DNA of 64,000 nt. Origin: Dasyornis broadbenti (Eukaryota > Chordata > Aves > Passeriformes > Dasyornithidae). Where the stretch lies: NCBI GenBank assembly GCA_013397935.1, contig VZRN01006818.1:6100080-6164079 (forward strand). The letters are read 5' to 3'. Position numbers and translations under genes: made by a program. Position 1 is the stretch's first letter. Every line of letters begins with the position of its first letter. Below, one piece after another: positions 49,872 through 63,376 of this stretch. The notes below the pieces were generated by a model. That model saw only the letters and a list, made by a program, of their open reading frames with translations. It searched no databases and was not told the DNA's origin.

Positions 49872-52800
49872 AGTGCTACTTAGAAAAAAATTAAGTTATT
49901 AAAATACTACAAAACAAAAGAGGTGTGAGCCCACATTCTCCACTCCCACCCAAGTCTTATCTCCACTGGGAACATCAGGGATCAGTACTTCTCTGCTTTC
50001 AGGGTCCAAATCTGAACATAAAAGCAGTGTCAAACTGAATAAGGAGGGAGGGAGGGAAGGATGCTCTTTTTTTTAAAGAAAATCATGGAGGCCTTAAATC
50101 AGTAGGCTGCCAATAGTAACTAAAATATCCATTCCAATAAGATCACAGCTCTTTGCTCACCTCTCTTCTTCCTCTCTAACCTATTGCTGTCTACAGGGGT
50201 TAGCTCAAAGATGTTCCTGTCATTCTTCTTACCAGGGTTAACTAGGATCAGATCATGAGTAAAGATTCCCTTTTAAAACTTGCTTCTTTCATTACAATGC
50301 TCTGTAATAATTTTTCTAGCCTCTGTTCACAGCCTGAAACCTTCCCATCCCTTTGCTGCCTGGCATTGCAGAAACTCAAATAAATCTCCTTGGTGTGCTC
50401 TGTGCTTGCGAAGATGCAGTCACTCACTGCCAGCGAGTCCCCACTATTTGCACTCACCCCAGAGGTTACTGGCAATCCCGGTGCCAACCATACTTAAATC
50501 CCATCCCTAAGGCTGTTTTTGCTTCTTTCTTTTCCTACTCGTGTGAAATTTGCAGCGTGTAGTTGGTGAGTGTGACCCTTTGGTGCTCTCAGTGTACACC
50601 ACGAGCCTACAGGAGGACTGGCTTGTCTCACAGCTGGCTGACACTGGGCACCGCCTCTGGGTAGGTCACTTCTAGGCTGCTGAGCTGCTTGGGTCCAAGG
50701 CAACCAGTACCAGGCTCAACAGACCCTTATTCCTCTCTTTACTTGGAAGAAAATTGTTTCTGAACTGCAGGGACAAAGGCAGCTGCCTTTTAGGGAGGGC
50801 TGCCTTATTACCACCCTCTTTCTTCAGACGGCAAAGTTTGCCCCTGCAGCGATTGCAGCTGCAGCGCCGTCACACAAAGCTGATGTCACAGGGGCTTGCT
50901 GCTCCCATGGGATGCTGCTCTCATCCTGGGGTCGTACCAGCATGGGCTAGGAGGCTCCTGGCTTTATCCAGGCCAAGTGACCTCAGCGCTGTGGGTGCTG
51001 GCTGAAGGTGGCAATCACAAATTCATCTAATTCTTGGTTGCAGATGCAGTGAATGGATCCTGTGACTTCTCCATAAGGACTGTGGGTCCCCTAACAGTCA
51101 AGATCTTAATGTTTCCCCTCCAGTGGAAGGGAAAGAGGGTGCAATAAGGATATTCATGGTGTTTAAGGTTCAGGCCATCCTAAGCCTATGTAGCTAAGGT
51201 TTGTCTGTAGTGAGCTCTTGGCTTGAGCTATGTTAAATAATTCTGCTGCTCTTGAGTCACCCAGTACGGATTTCTCTCAGAGTCCCAGATCTCAGACCTA
51301 CAGGATTTCTAACCCAAGCACAGAAAATGTCACTGAAGCACCTGAGTGGGGGCTTGCTGGGCCACTGCCTTCCTACAGAGCATCAATAGATGGCAGCAGG
51401 CAGTTCCTCCAGGAACAGTCTCCAAAGCAGCGGCAGCAGCAGCCGGTGATGATCTTCCCTTGCAATGGTTTGAGATTTAAATCTGCCTGCAGACACTTTT
51501 TAGGATGCTGTCCCCATGAGAAGCCAAATGTGTCGGTTCTCAGGTAGGGAGTATGCTGTTACTGTAGTATGAAAGCAGTAAATAAGTACTGGACGCTAAC
51601 TCTATAGTATTGTAAGAAGATTAAATATTTGGAACCCGAGAGATTTTGTGCTACATTCAGCTGGTTTCTTGGCAGCCTTGAGTGTTCACAAATCCCTCTT
51701 CTTTCACTCCTTCTTGAGTCGGATAACGTCGCAAAAGTCTGGCAAGGGGATATACTATTCTGAGAAGAGAAAATCACAGGTAGATTCCATGTATTTAAGA
51801 AGATAGAGAAAAAAACACATACCTTAAAGAAGACTAGTGTGCTTCATGGGCTTACATGCTCCCTTTCATTCTGAACGTTTCAATTGTGAGTTTCACACAG
51901 GGGTTGTTTGTTAAACCGTATCAGTCTGTCTCAAGCAATGAGCAGTAGCTGCAGGTTGTGTTAAAAATGAAGCTCAAATTCCACATGGAGGAATATAAGC
52001 CTAGATCAAGTGTCTAGCCAAATCAATTCCCTATTCACTTAAAGAAAATAAATATGGGGGAGCTTTTGGTGTGTCTGACACTCATAATGACATAGCCCAG
52101 AGCTGATACTGCCCACAGACTGGGAAATGCAGTGAGGTGGAATTTTACTGTGGGTCCAAGCCAGAGCTGGCAAAAAGCTCTTTCGCCTGTGGGAGCTCTT
52201 GAGCTGCAAGGCATTATGACCACAGGCTGAAGGTATAGCTTTGTTTAGTTCTTCTTAATGAATAGCTGCATTGCACTTCAGAAGGGTTGTGTTGAAAATT
52301 GCCTGTAGTGACCAGAGAGATGGAAGACAGTTTTAATGTTCCATCTAGTGGATAGAATTGAACCCCTCTTGTGTTTTTATCCTGATGTGAGACCAAAAGG
52401 CTATGTAAGCTATCAAGCTTCTGGTTAATGACCAAGCTTTTGCCTTGCAAACAGTATTAGCAGACCCTTTATCAAGAGGACGTGATGTCTCTGTGAATTC
52501 GCTCCACAGTCACAGGCACCAATTCATCACAGTCATTTACTGTGAAAACAGCAAATTTCAGTCTGCAGTGTAATAAAATGCTCTGCTTCCCAGACTTGTG
52601 CAATCTCCAGAGAGGAAAACAAAAAGAAATTTAAAATCAAGTTTTCCTGTGAAATGATGTAAACATAAAATTAAATTAAAGTCAAGGTGAGCTGTATAAC
52701 AAATTTCTGATCTCAACCTTCAAAAAAGACCTTAAGATGATGTTTTTAATATGAGCACTTAGGTTTCTGAGTCAGGAAGCACTAGCTGAGAGAATAAATT

Positions 52801-55800
52801 TGAAAACTGTGGGAGTGCCCTGCATGGTGGACCCTATTCCTTTTGGGGCTATGAAGGTTCTTGGCCCTCTCTTACATCTCTGCCTTCACAGCATAAGGCA
52901 TTTTTATTTTGACATATAAGCTATATTACAAGGTCTAGGGAAAGGACTTCTGTTCCTTGTTAATGTTTCAGGGCTGCTGTGGGCCTAGATGATTTTCAGA
53001 CTTGGTCTCACTTTGAATATTTGTGCGTGTAATCTGTACAATCTAGAGAGGAAAAAAGAGTGAACAGAGACAAAAGCTATTAGATGGATTTACAGAGACG
53101 TAGAAATCTGGGTGTTTATTTAAGAACTCCAGGAAGGCATTAAGGAAAGACTGCAACTTTTATGATATCCTCTTAAAAGCTATAATGTGAAGAGCCATAT
53201 TTCTGAGTGGGTATCACTCTTTTATTATTTTCTAGATTGATCAAATCAGGGTGAAATCCACTGTCTCTAAAGCTATTGAACATGAATATGCTGCCTTGCC
53301 ATCTCTTCCCTGTAGGACGTTTTCAGAAACACAATAATTGAGGCAGAATTGCTCTGTATGCCTGTAGTCCAAGTCTTGATATGTGAATACTGTCAATGTA
53401 AGCATTAACATATTATTCCAAATTTTTTCCATTTGAAACAGGACCTAAATAGCAGAACAAACCCAGCTGCAGATACCAGCCATCAATATCTTTTCATTTT
53501 ACATTTCACAAATATGGCAGAGCTGCTGTGTTTGTAGTTTTTCACACAGCTGAAAAAGTCAGCACTGAATTACTCACCAGCCTTTGGAAATCTTTCATAT
53601 GTGCTGGCTTCTGTGAGCTGTAGAGCACCAGCATTCACACTCCAGAGGACTAAATCACTTCCTTCCTCTATCCCGATATGTATCAGGATGCATGTGTCTT
53701 CAGGGTGCCTGGGTGATAAGCTATCAACTATGCATCCTCTGCTGATTGTTCTGGAATGCCTTCACATGTAAGCTGAGGAAGCTAAAAGGATGTGCAAACA
53801 GGGAATGAGAAATGCCTGTCATAAATAATGCCACCAAAATCCTCTTGCACAAACAAGTGCTCCTCAGCTACACCGCACTTGGAACCCGCTATTTATTCTG
53901 CCTGTGGCAGCCGCAATCTGGACCCTCCATCCAGCTACTGGGACAGGAAGAAGATGAGACTCTTCACCAGGGCTTTTGGTTAAAGGAAAAAGTCTGAGGC
54001 TGTTTCCAGTGGTGCAATTTGATGCTGCAGATGACTCGATTTAGTAGTTAATTGTCCTGGAAAGCCGCGTTCCCGTGGCTCTTCCTGTACTCACACCACT
54101 TTCCTGGTGCTGGCGCTCCCCTGTCTGCCCGGAGAGCTACTGCCAAGTGGAAAGTGTAGGAAGAAGGGGAAAGTGGGATCAAGCCTTTCAGCAACAACTA
54201 GCTCTCATCTCTGCTCAGCTGTACTATTAACAACATTCTTGGGACTTGGAAGAACGTCCTGACCCTTGTGAATCCAGCAGCTTGCATGGCAAGAGCTTCT
54301 GGGCATTGCTGAATACAGGGAGGATAAGTTTTGCTCTGTGATTCCAGGCTTCCATTGGCAAAATTTCCATCACAGAATTTGATCTTCTGTGTGGACAGAG
54401 TAACTGAAGCTTGTATGTTCAGTAACGCCGGTTTTGACAAGAGGTTCCCACCAATCCAGCTAGCAGTGCTGCTTCACACACTGTGCATGAGCAGGAAGTG
54501 AGAACAGAGTGAAAATTACTGTAGTTTGTCCTGATCTTGCCTTGAGTCAGCACTGGCCACTGAATAATTAGCTTAAACCTGGCTGAAGTAAGGTGCATTT
54601 ATTGTAATGCCAGCTCAAAATGCATGTCCCAATCTCCAGAGGGATGAAATCCATCCTCAGCATAGGCCAGCACTTCTCCACTCAGCACTGAAGGGCAGGA
54701 TGCCCTGCTGGATGTCTGGCTCTCCCTGTGCATGGTGTAAAGAACCATGTACCTCCATTGCAGCAGTGATTTTCACTGCGAGAACTAGGGTCCTTACAGT
54801 TTGACTCACCCACAAGCTTCTTCTGCCTTAGCTGTCTCAGGATTCATGACATAGGACCATCCGTAAATTTGCATCCATCACTTCATCAGGTATCTCAGAG
54901 CTGGAAGGCAGTAGACAGGATCCTGTGGCACAGTTGAGAAATACGTGAATGCCACCCAAAAGGACCCAAAATCCTTGGCCATGGATGCTTCAACAGGCAG
55001 GTGAACTGGCAGCTAGGGGAGGAAGAAATCTGGTCAGAGGGACCTTCCCTGGGTCACTGAGATGAGGGAGCAGCCAAGAGGTAGCTCTGATCATGGTCTA
55101 CACTGGTGCTGCTGCCTGCAGAGGATGTCAAGCTCCTGGTACAAGCTCCTGATATCAGTGTTTTGCCCCATGAATTCGAAGTGTGATTTGGTATTTCTGT
55201 ATCCCCTCAGGTGGATACGTGTCTTGGAGAACAGAAATATCCTACTCTGTGTGTGTGTGTTTGCATGCTGTTTTTCCATGTGGAAATGGATTCAATCTCT
55301 CTCTCAGAGATCTCAAAATAGCATATGGAAATGTGTTCTTGCTTTCACGTTCATTTTGTTCTGCCTTACACCTGCTAGACTTCATATTTTCCACAAAAAG
55401 AAACAGCCATTACCTTTTTTCAGAAAACCACATTTTATTTCTTTTTGCCAGAGCCAGCTGAACACCTTGTTCTTCTGATCAGTTTAAAAAGAGCTGTTCA
55501 CCTAAACCCACAGATAAGTGAATCATATTCATTGAAGTCACTTCTTCCCAACTAAACAAATGAATTTTCTTCCAAGGTAATACAATCTTCTGTTTCACAG
55601 AGATTAAATTACTAAGTTAAAAAACCCAGAAGTCTTGACCTTTTAAAATATCAGAAGTTTGCAATTTTTTGTTCAACAGTCCAACTAGCAGAGTGGCTTA
55701 CTAAAGCAAAACAAGAAATGCTTCTTCTTGAACATCTTCAGAAAATATCTGAAGTGTTCCAGCATTCACTTAGGTAAAGATTGGTGCTGGAGACTTTTTC

Positions 55801-56850
55801 TCTGCTGTCCCCAAACTGATCTATTTACTGCCATTACTGCTATAGCTACAAATGGCTTATGACTTCAAAAAGTCAATTGGGAGACTGGCTTTGAATCTCT
55901 CTACTACCTAACTCCTGTCTGTGGCTGGTGTGTTGCCAAGGGACCTGCATTGTTTCCTAGTGCAGCAAATGAATAAAGTTAAATTTATATCTCGCTATGT
56001 GCTAGAGAAATAGAGATGTAGTTATGCATGCATTACCTTGAATATAAATCATATAGAGATCCCCACCTCCTCTGTCTGCTACAAGGCATGCATGAAAATG
56101 TCCCCATGGAACAGAAATAAAACCATAAAACACCATGTCTGTAGCTAGAGATGAGTCAGATGCAGATTTTAGAAGTGGATCCAGATTTCAAATGCCACCC
56201 AAATCTGTGTGTGTGATCAAAGGTTTTGATTCTGACCCAACTCCAAATAACCATAACAGCCTGGATAAGATCCTGAACCCATAAATCTCTACCATTTTAT
56301 ACATTCATTTAAGCATATGGAGCTCCTTTCTCAAACTGGAGCCGTGTGAAACTGGGGGCTGCCTTGCTGGGCATTGCAAGATGCAAGTACGACTGCCAGG
56401 TCAGAGGCAAAGCTATTTTGAGGCCTTGGATACACAATTTAACCCCGGCTGTCATTTCACAAGCGATGGGGCCCAAAGGAGCAGCTCCAGGGCTGTCACA
56501 GTCAGGCACTTGGGCAAGGCATTGCTTCCACCTGCATGGGAGGAAGAAGGGGAATAACTGGGCTCAATTCCTCTATTGTAACACAGCCTCTTGTCCTCGC
56601 GCCAAATTAAAGCTGCTTTTATGCTCTTAAACAATCCACTGTCCTGATAATCCTTCTGTCAGTGGGATAAATGCTTCTTCCACTTCACAAAGTTGGTATA
56701 TGGGGGTTAAAATACTCGTTAAATTTTGGGTTACTGAGATCTGGCAGTTACGAAGGCACAGACTGACCAGCAGTGGGGAGATGGCTAAAATATTTTGTGA
56801 AATCATTGGGTGACCTTTAATGATAATGTTATGTGTTTGTTTTGGTGTTT

Positions 56851-56888
56851 TTTCCTAAGTATAATTACTTTTCCTAAGTACAATTTAG
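56851..56888. repeat. 19-bp tandem duplication
   Basis: TTTCCTAAGTATAATTAC and TTTCCTAAGTACAATTTA begin 19 bp apart. Confidence 0.85.
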
Positions 56889-59800
56889 TTTTGAATTAAA
56901 TCTCTTTATTAAAATAGTTAGTTTGGTTTTCCAACTTTCATTTTATTGGGATAAAATGTTTTGTTCCAAATTTTTTTTGTCCCATTTTCAGCACTGCAGG
57001 CGAAACAAGAAACAGCATTAAGCACAGTTCCCTTAAATGATGTTGGCTTTCTCTTCTATTATATTTAAAGTTGCTTTTTTGGTGAGTGTTGAAGGTGAAT
57101 GAAAGTACCAGTTAACCTTCAGGTCAGACATGGGTACCAGGCTTGAGTTTAAGCATTCATCCAACTCAGTGTGACCGATTATGTTCCATCTCCATATGTT
57201 ACATCCTTGGGAAGCACCATGCATATATTTTGCTATTCAGAGCAAATTAATTAATTAATGAGCTATAAAAGCATGAGCGCTTATATCTCCCTCGGTGAAA
57301 AAACGACCTTATGTACTACTATCTAATATGACATTAAGCTTGACTGAAAATTAACCCTCTCAGTCATAATTAAACATTACTTAGCTCAAATTTAGCATGG
57401 CTCTTAAAATCAGCAAGTGATTTTTGTTATTAGGACAGTGGAGGGGATGGGGCAGGGGGGCAGGAGATAAGTTCTGTCCTGAGGCACTGTCCACCCACCC
57501 CACACACTGTTCTCTTCAGAGAGGGAATTACTAAAGCTAGAAAGTGGACAGGAAGATTCCTTGTCTACATTTAGATGAAAAGTCAATGGTAGTGTGTTCA
57601 AAGTTATGACATGAAGTGAAAGAAAGCTTTACTTTCAGCATACAGTAACAATTCCAGCTCTAAATGGGAGTGTTATTTCAAAAGTACATGTTTTATAGCA
57701 TAATTGTTCCACTTCAACCTTCTAAAGCTGTTTCTTGTTGTCTGAGGAGAAAAAGAAGCTAAAGGGTTGCAGCAGATGGCATTTAGGATGAGAATTAGAA
57801 CACAAATTTGAAAGTCCAGAAAATTTTCAGATGCTTTGAAAAAAAAAAAGAAAACCTTCTAAAATGTTTCTGAGGCATTAACTTTGGTTTCTGGAGGCTT
57901 CCAGTTTGACAGAGACATTGCTTTATTGCCTCAGTTCCGTGCAGAGAAAATCTGAGCTCATGAGCACTGCGTGGAGATGCCATATGGGAAGCTTTGTAAG
58001 CCTCTGGCAAATATCTGTATCAAACATGCACTTGTGTATTACCTTCTGCATACAAAGCACAAAATGGCAACAAACAGAATCCCCCAGCACCAGCGGGAGG
58101 CAACAAATCACCTTCTCCACTTACAGATGGCAAAATGGGACCCACCTGTGCTCCTTGTAGCCTCATCTCTGAGAATGTAGTGAAAAATGTTGCTGCTCTA
58201 AGGCAGTGCTTTTTGTCTGAGGTTAACAAGAGAAGGCTGGGTGGGAAGGATGATGAACCCAGCACCTGCTTGGGGGGAATAGGCTCCTCCCAGGCTCTCA
58301 GGCCACCCTTCTGCTCAGGACTGGCACTCCACAACTGGTAAGCAAGTATTCCCTGCAAAGACACAGATGCAGGTATTGTATTTATTTGGTAACTGAAGGC
58401 TTTATATATCTTAACGCTCCTGTGAGAAATGCAAATATGAATCAGCTCAGGTTGTGTGGTGGCATTGCAGCATCCTTCAGTGCATGGGGGGGTGCCCTTC
58501 TTCCAACATGCCTTATTGTCACATGAAATATGCACATTAACAAGCTTTATCTTGGTGGACCATAGACCTGTCGCTGCTCAGAGTGAGGAATCTAGTCTTC
58601 GAGGAGTAGTGAGCTGGACGATACTCTTTATGGCATTCACCCAGGGAAGCCACATGCTGCAAAGCAGAAATGTAAATCAGTTCTTCCCAGGCAGACTGTG
58701 AAGCAGGGTGACTGTTATCAGGTCCATCCATAACGAAAATGAAAAATGGGAGCATCAGTCTTTCCCTTTTCACATATATCTTTCACACTCAGTAGTGTCC
58801 CTGCGCCTGAAATATTGAAGCACTTTTATTGAGCATTAAGATATACCATACACACCATTAATTCAGCTTCATAATTACCAAACAAACAATTATGACCATC
58901 TAAGCTGAGCTTCACAGTAGGTAAATATGTGGAAGCAGCCTTCATTCAGCCTATGGAGTTATTCTGTTCAAAACTGTCCTATATTCTAATTATTCGGGTG
59001 CCATGTAGAGTGCTATGGATTCCTTCCCAAGCTCAGCAACTTTCAAGTGCTAAATTATTCCTAGCCATTTTTACAGAGAGGCACTTGCAATACTGCAACT
59101 ATTCCTTGTACAGTCTCTCATCAATAACACCAGTCTCCCTCCCAGACACCACTAATAAACGCTGAATTTGGCAGCTGTGTGCCCAAGCAAGGAAATCTAA
59201 CTGCAGGGTTGTTTATTGCCTGGGGCATGCACTGATAACAATAGAAGGGATACAGTCTTTATGAAGATCTTACATGTAAGCTAGATTATGCATCCATAGC
59301 TTAATTTAGCTCCCTTATGCCGAGGCATTATGATACTTTTGTTAATTATATATGATCACATGCGGCGTTTTTCACATTCAGCTCCTGCTTCAGTTGTTGC
59401 ATAGGATGCTCTATGATGGGCAGCTGTTCAGCAATCCTCTTTTTCCAGCTTTTCCATGCAGGGGCCCTGGGTCACTCTGACTAAGCACCAAGCTGCATGA
59501 AATGGAGGTAATCAGTTTTTCCTCATGTGTTCCTCTGAAGCGTGAATTGCTGAGAAATTGGAGCTCTTCACAAATATCAGCAAAGTTATCTTTAGAGCTC
59601 CCCTGTGATAATATGCAAAAGGGATTATCCTATTTCAGAGTCATGGCTGAAACTCATGCAAGTCTTGTATCTACTGCAATTTTTGCCTGAATTTGACCCC
59701 CAACATTGCCTGAAGTTATTCAGTCTCACTTCAGCAATCCAGGCTGAGAAGTAAAAAAACGGACACTTGCTTTACAAGGGGAGTGTGTGAAGCCTCCTTC

Positions 59801-60600
59801 AGAAAAGCTCTGAAATGCAGCGAGCTCTTAACACCCACCCCTGGACAGGCTCCAGACTGCAACTCATAGCTTCCAATGACTCAACACAGATCATCTTCCC
59901 AGAAGAAAGCCAAAGCAGGGTGTTTTGAGTGGTTTTGTGAAACATCCAGGCAGAAAGAGAAATGGATAGCACATGGACCATCAGCCAGAAGCAAAGATCT
60001 TCCCCCTAGGAGGGGGAAATCAGTCCAGATCATTCACTTAGTAAAAGAAGGAGAAAACTGTTAAGAGAGCTGTGTAACTTCAGCTCTGACTGCTCTGCCT
60101 GGAGTGCATCTGAAGACAAAGCTGCCCAAGCAAACACAAGCGCCTTCACAAGGCTGTGAGCAAGGAGAGTGGTTCTGCCCAGGCCTCTTTGATCAGTTCA
60201 GTGTAACTGATGTTAATTAAATTCTTTGGCATGTACACCTGCCTGCAAGCCAGAGCTGGCCCGGACTTTACAGCTGTGATGTTACATTAATGACTTCAGA
60301 TGGCAGGTCCTGCCATTGATTTCAGCAGGGCTGTGTCAGCTGCACCCGTAGGTGGAAGTGATCATTTTTCTGTAGCCGTGGAGGAGCGATGCCGGAATGT
60401 TCCACAGGGGACAATCAATAGACTGAGACAAATCAGAGCTGGCAAAAGGTATGGCTGTTGACAGAATAGTATTTGTGGTAAGAAATCTATCAGTTTCAAA
60501 TAATCTTGACTTTCAAAGTGTATTGGTTATTGGATTTTCCATGCTTTCCACCCCCACTGAGAAATCTTGTACATACCAGGTAACAGATACAAATACTATG

Positions 60601-60716
60601 TGAGATGAAATGCTCTCAGGCACGTGGTGTGATTCCTAGGATTGTGCTGTGCAGGGCCAGGAGTTAGACTTTGATGAGCCTATGGATCCCTTTCAACTTG
60701 GGACATTCTATGGTTA
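60601..60716 (+). mobile_element. CR1 LINE 3' end with tail
   Basis: Forward-oriented CR1 terminus: GTGCTGTGCAGGGCCAGGAG, TTAGACTTTGATGAGCC, GGATCCCTTTCAACTTGGGA and tail CATTCTATGGTT. Only about 115 bp remain. Confidence 0.88.
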
Positions 60717-60786
60717 CTTGTAGATATTTTAAACTGAGTGAAAGAGTCTGAGACTCAAAAAAAGACAATGGAAATATCTTTTTGCA

Positions 60787-60960
60787 TAATGATCTGTGAA
60801 ATTCAGTGCCATAGGAAGTCATGGAGGATGTGAACATTCAGGTTACAGAGAGCAGGTATTTATACCAAGAAGTAGAATAAATAGATTTAGAACAGTAAGC
60901 TCCATAAAAGATTGATATGGGTGAAGGGAAGCCTGAAACCTCATACTTCCAGGTTAAGTC
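60787..60960 (+). mobile_element. Possible old CR1-like fragment
   Basis: CTGTGAAATTCAGTGCCATA and GGAAGTCATGGAGG resemble the conserved stretch upstream of the 3' end in old amniote CR1 copies (CTGTGGAACTCACTGCCACA...GTCATGGAGG). Diverged and tentative. Confidence 0.35.
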
Positions 60961-62064
60961 ACTAGGGGTCTGGAAAAAGCTGTCCTGTAACTCTGTTTTG
61001 TAGAATTTCATGTATCTTTTGAAGGTGCTTCAAACTTGGCAGCTTGATCCACTGTAGAAAAAAACGTATTTCAGCCTAAATATGATCCATCTCCCTTTAT
61101 ATTAGACCCATGCAAAACATTCTTCATTCTCAATAAATGGAGTAATTTATATGGCCAATGCTGGTTGGTTGTGTAAGACCTGACACCACAAGGCATAGCA
61201 GTAACTGTGCCTTCTCTTCCTCCAAAATGGTAGCAATCCTCTGCAAATCATCTTTTACATAGTAGCCTGAAGATCTTGCTCAAGGACTGGAAAGGGGGGG
61301 GTTGATGCCTGCTTCAGTGTAAGGAAGATTTAAACCCATTACTCCTGATTTTTTACGGACAGTGTTACTCATTATGGCAAAGACAAGATGAACGGGAAAC
61401 AAAGGCTGGAGAAAGGGCAAGACAGGTTTATAGGTTCCTTTATCTCTGCCAGTTGAAACTGTGCAAATGTAGAAGGTAAAATTAATGGTCTAAGAGCAAG
61501 ATTTCAAGCAAGAGCCTCTCTCTTACCCCAGCAGCATGGGCACTCTGAGCTTAAAGAAACAGCCTCCTCCTGCAAGTAACCTCTTGTTGTTTATTAGCTG
61601 TGGAGAAGTAGGCACACACCCATTCCCACAGGGCTGGGATGAAACCATCTTTCCTGACTTTGGGGGCTGGCAGCACAAATAAACCTGCCAGCTCTGACGA
61701 AGGTCATTGAGCTGAGCCCCAGCACCTGCACTTAATTTTCCTCCAGAGCACATGGGACCAGTCCTATTTCTGGGTCCTTAAAGAGGTCACACTCCCTGCC
61801 GTGTACAGGCTGGACCCAGCTGGGTTTGGGACACTGTGCCTGTATGACACTTGGGCCAGCTGAGAAAGTCCTGGGGTAAATACTCAATCACCATCCCACC
61901 CCAGAAGGAAAAGGCTGTTTCTGGGGTCTGCAAGGGTCTACCTCCTACTGCACACTCCTTCAAGTGCCATTATTAAGAGGACCATGTGCAAAAAAATTAA
62001 GGATTGAGGACATTTTACCTTTTCAACAATGTGGCATCATTTTAAGAGATGCCACCTATCTTTG

Positions 62065-62092
62065 AGCACTTCCAGTCCAGCCTGGAAGTGCT
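62065..62092. repeat. 11-bp perfect hairpin
   Basis: AGCACTTCCAG (62065-62075) and CTGGAAGTGCT (62082-62092), with loop TCCAGC. Confidence 0.9.
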
Positions 62093-63173
62093 GTGAGCCT
62101 CCATTGGCTGCGGAAGATTTGTAGTGACTAAAATCCTAAAAGCTGTTAAGTTTGTATCACTCTGTGGCTGTTTGCAGCCTAATTCACAAAAGCCTTTACA
62201 CAACCAATACTACAACCTAAGCTCCATTCTCCTTTACGTCCTCGCAATTTCGCTGGAGGTCATGGGGTTGTATACTCTATCGCGCTGAGTTATTAAGTGG
62301 GAAACGCATACACACTACGAAAAAATCGAATGGGTCATACTAAGGCAGGACTGCTCCTTGCAGCCTCCAGAACTGTGCTGTTAAGCCCTGAAATGGAGGG
62401 TTTAACAAAGGCAGGAGACCATTCTCTCACCGTCTCTAACTGCTTGCAATTTGCAGTCAGGTTTTAGTTGTACGAGTGCCGCAGGATTTGGCTATCATTG
62501 AACTTCTTTTTAAATGTTACACTTACTCAAAATCTGACAGAGGCAGATTTTTGTCAGGAAGCAGATGAATGAGATACTGGTGTCATCGTAGTAGACAGAT
62601 TGTTTAAAATTCAGAAGATTTACTGTGAATCTGAATAAAAAAGGCATCATTTAATATTTGGCACATTATTAAAGCAGTGTCAGTTCCAATTTTTTTTTAT
62701 TACACATGTGTGGGTTCAATATAATTACATTTCTGTGCAGTGTGTACACATTTTTTGTCTGTGTAAATGTGTGGCCTCATGTGGGACCATTTTGTACAAT
62801 TCATTTAAAAGTACAATTAATAGTCTCTTACCCCTTACTTGTATCCCAAGCAGAAATATCTAGTCCAAGAACACAGCAGTAAGGCAAAATGTTCCTAGAG
62901 CAAGCCAATCTCTTTGGGAAAACAGGAAAACTGTGTAGCTGTTTTATGCACATAAATACTGTTTAAGTGTATAATTACATGTAGGAAATTATTTCAAACA
63001 CAGAAACACAAGAAACATCAAATCAAGTGTGATTCAGTAAAGGCAGTCCTTCACTGTGCTTTTCCAGGAATGGAAGCCGCCAGTCTTAATCTGACATAGT
63101 GGTAGTTTCCAGAAATGAAAGGGAAAGCTGAAAGCAGGATTCGTTTCATATATCTTTTTCATCTAAAAATAAG

Positions 63174-63253
63174 GCCTCTTGTACAAGCCGTTCACCTAGA
63201 CTCCCTCGATGATCTGAGAAGTGAGGAAGAGATCGAGAAGGAAACCCCACCAG
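63174..63253 (+). other. Exon-like open frame, unassigned
   Basis: A frame between an AAG acceptor-like site and a CAG/GTACTT donor encodes an acidic peptide including LDSLDDLRSEEEIEKE. Codon choice looks protein-like and it ends in phase 1. I do not recognise it, and it does not match the NAV3 sequence I know. It may be a lineage-specific exon or chance. Confidence 0.25.
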
Positions 63254-63358
63254 GTACTTTGTCATGTTGTGTAACAGCATGGTCAGGAGGAGGGTTTTCT
63301 CCTGAAGGTACAAATTCCAATCATTAGCTAGAGAAACAGAGGATTAAATCCTCATCTG

Positions 63359-63376
63359 TTTTTTTTTTTTTTTTTT
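63359..63376. repeat. T18 homopolymer
   Basis: Uninterrupted run of 18 T, followed by CC. Confidence 0.9.

Larger units (their letters stand above)
49169..60600. other. Intergenic
   Basis: No gene recognised over 11 kb. Small structures include a 14-bp tandem duplication (49258-49285), two adjacent perfect hairpins (49795-49871), a GGGA-rich run near 50044, a short TG run (55248-55260) and a 19-bp tandem duplication (56851-56888). The longest open frame (58535-58020, minus, 171 codons) has no recognisable features. Confidence 0.6.

Noticed and set aside
58020..58535. Minus-strand open frame of 171 codons
   Set aside because: No recognisable family, no conserved motif, mixed composition and no splice context; consistent with chance.
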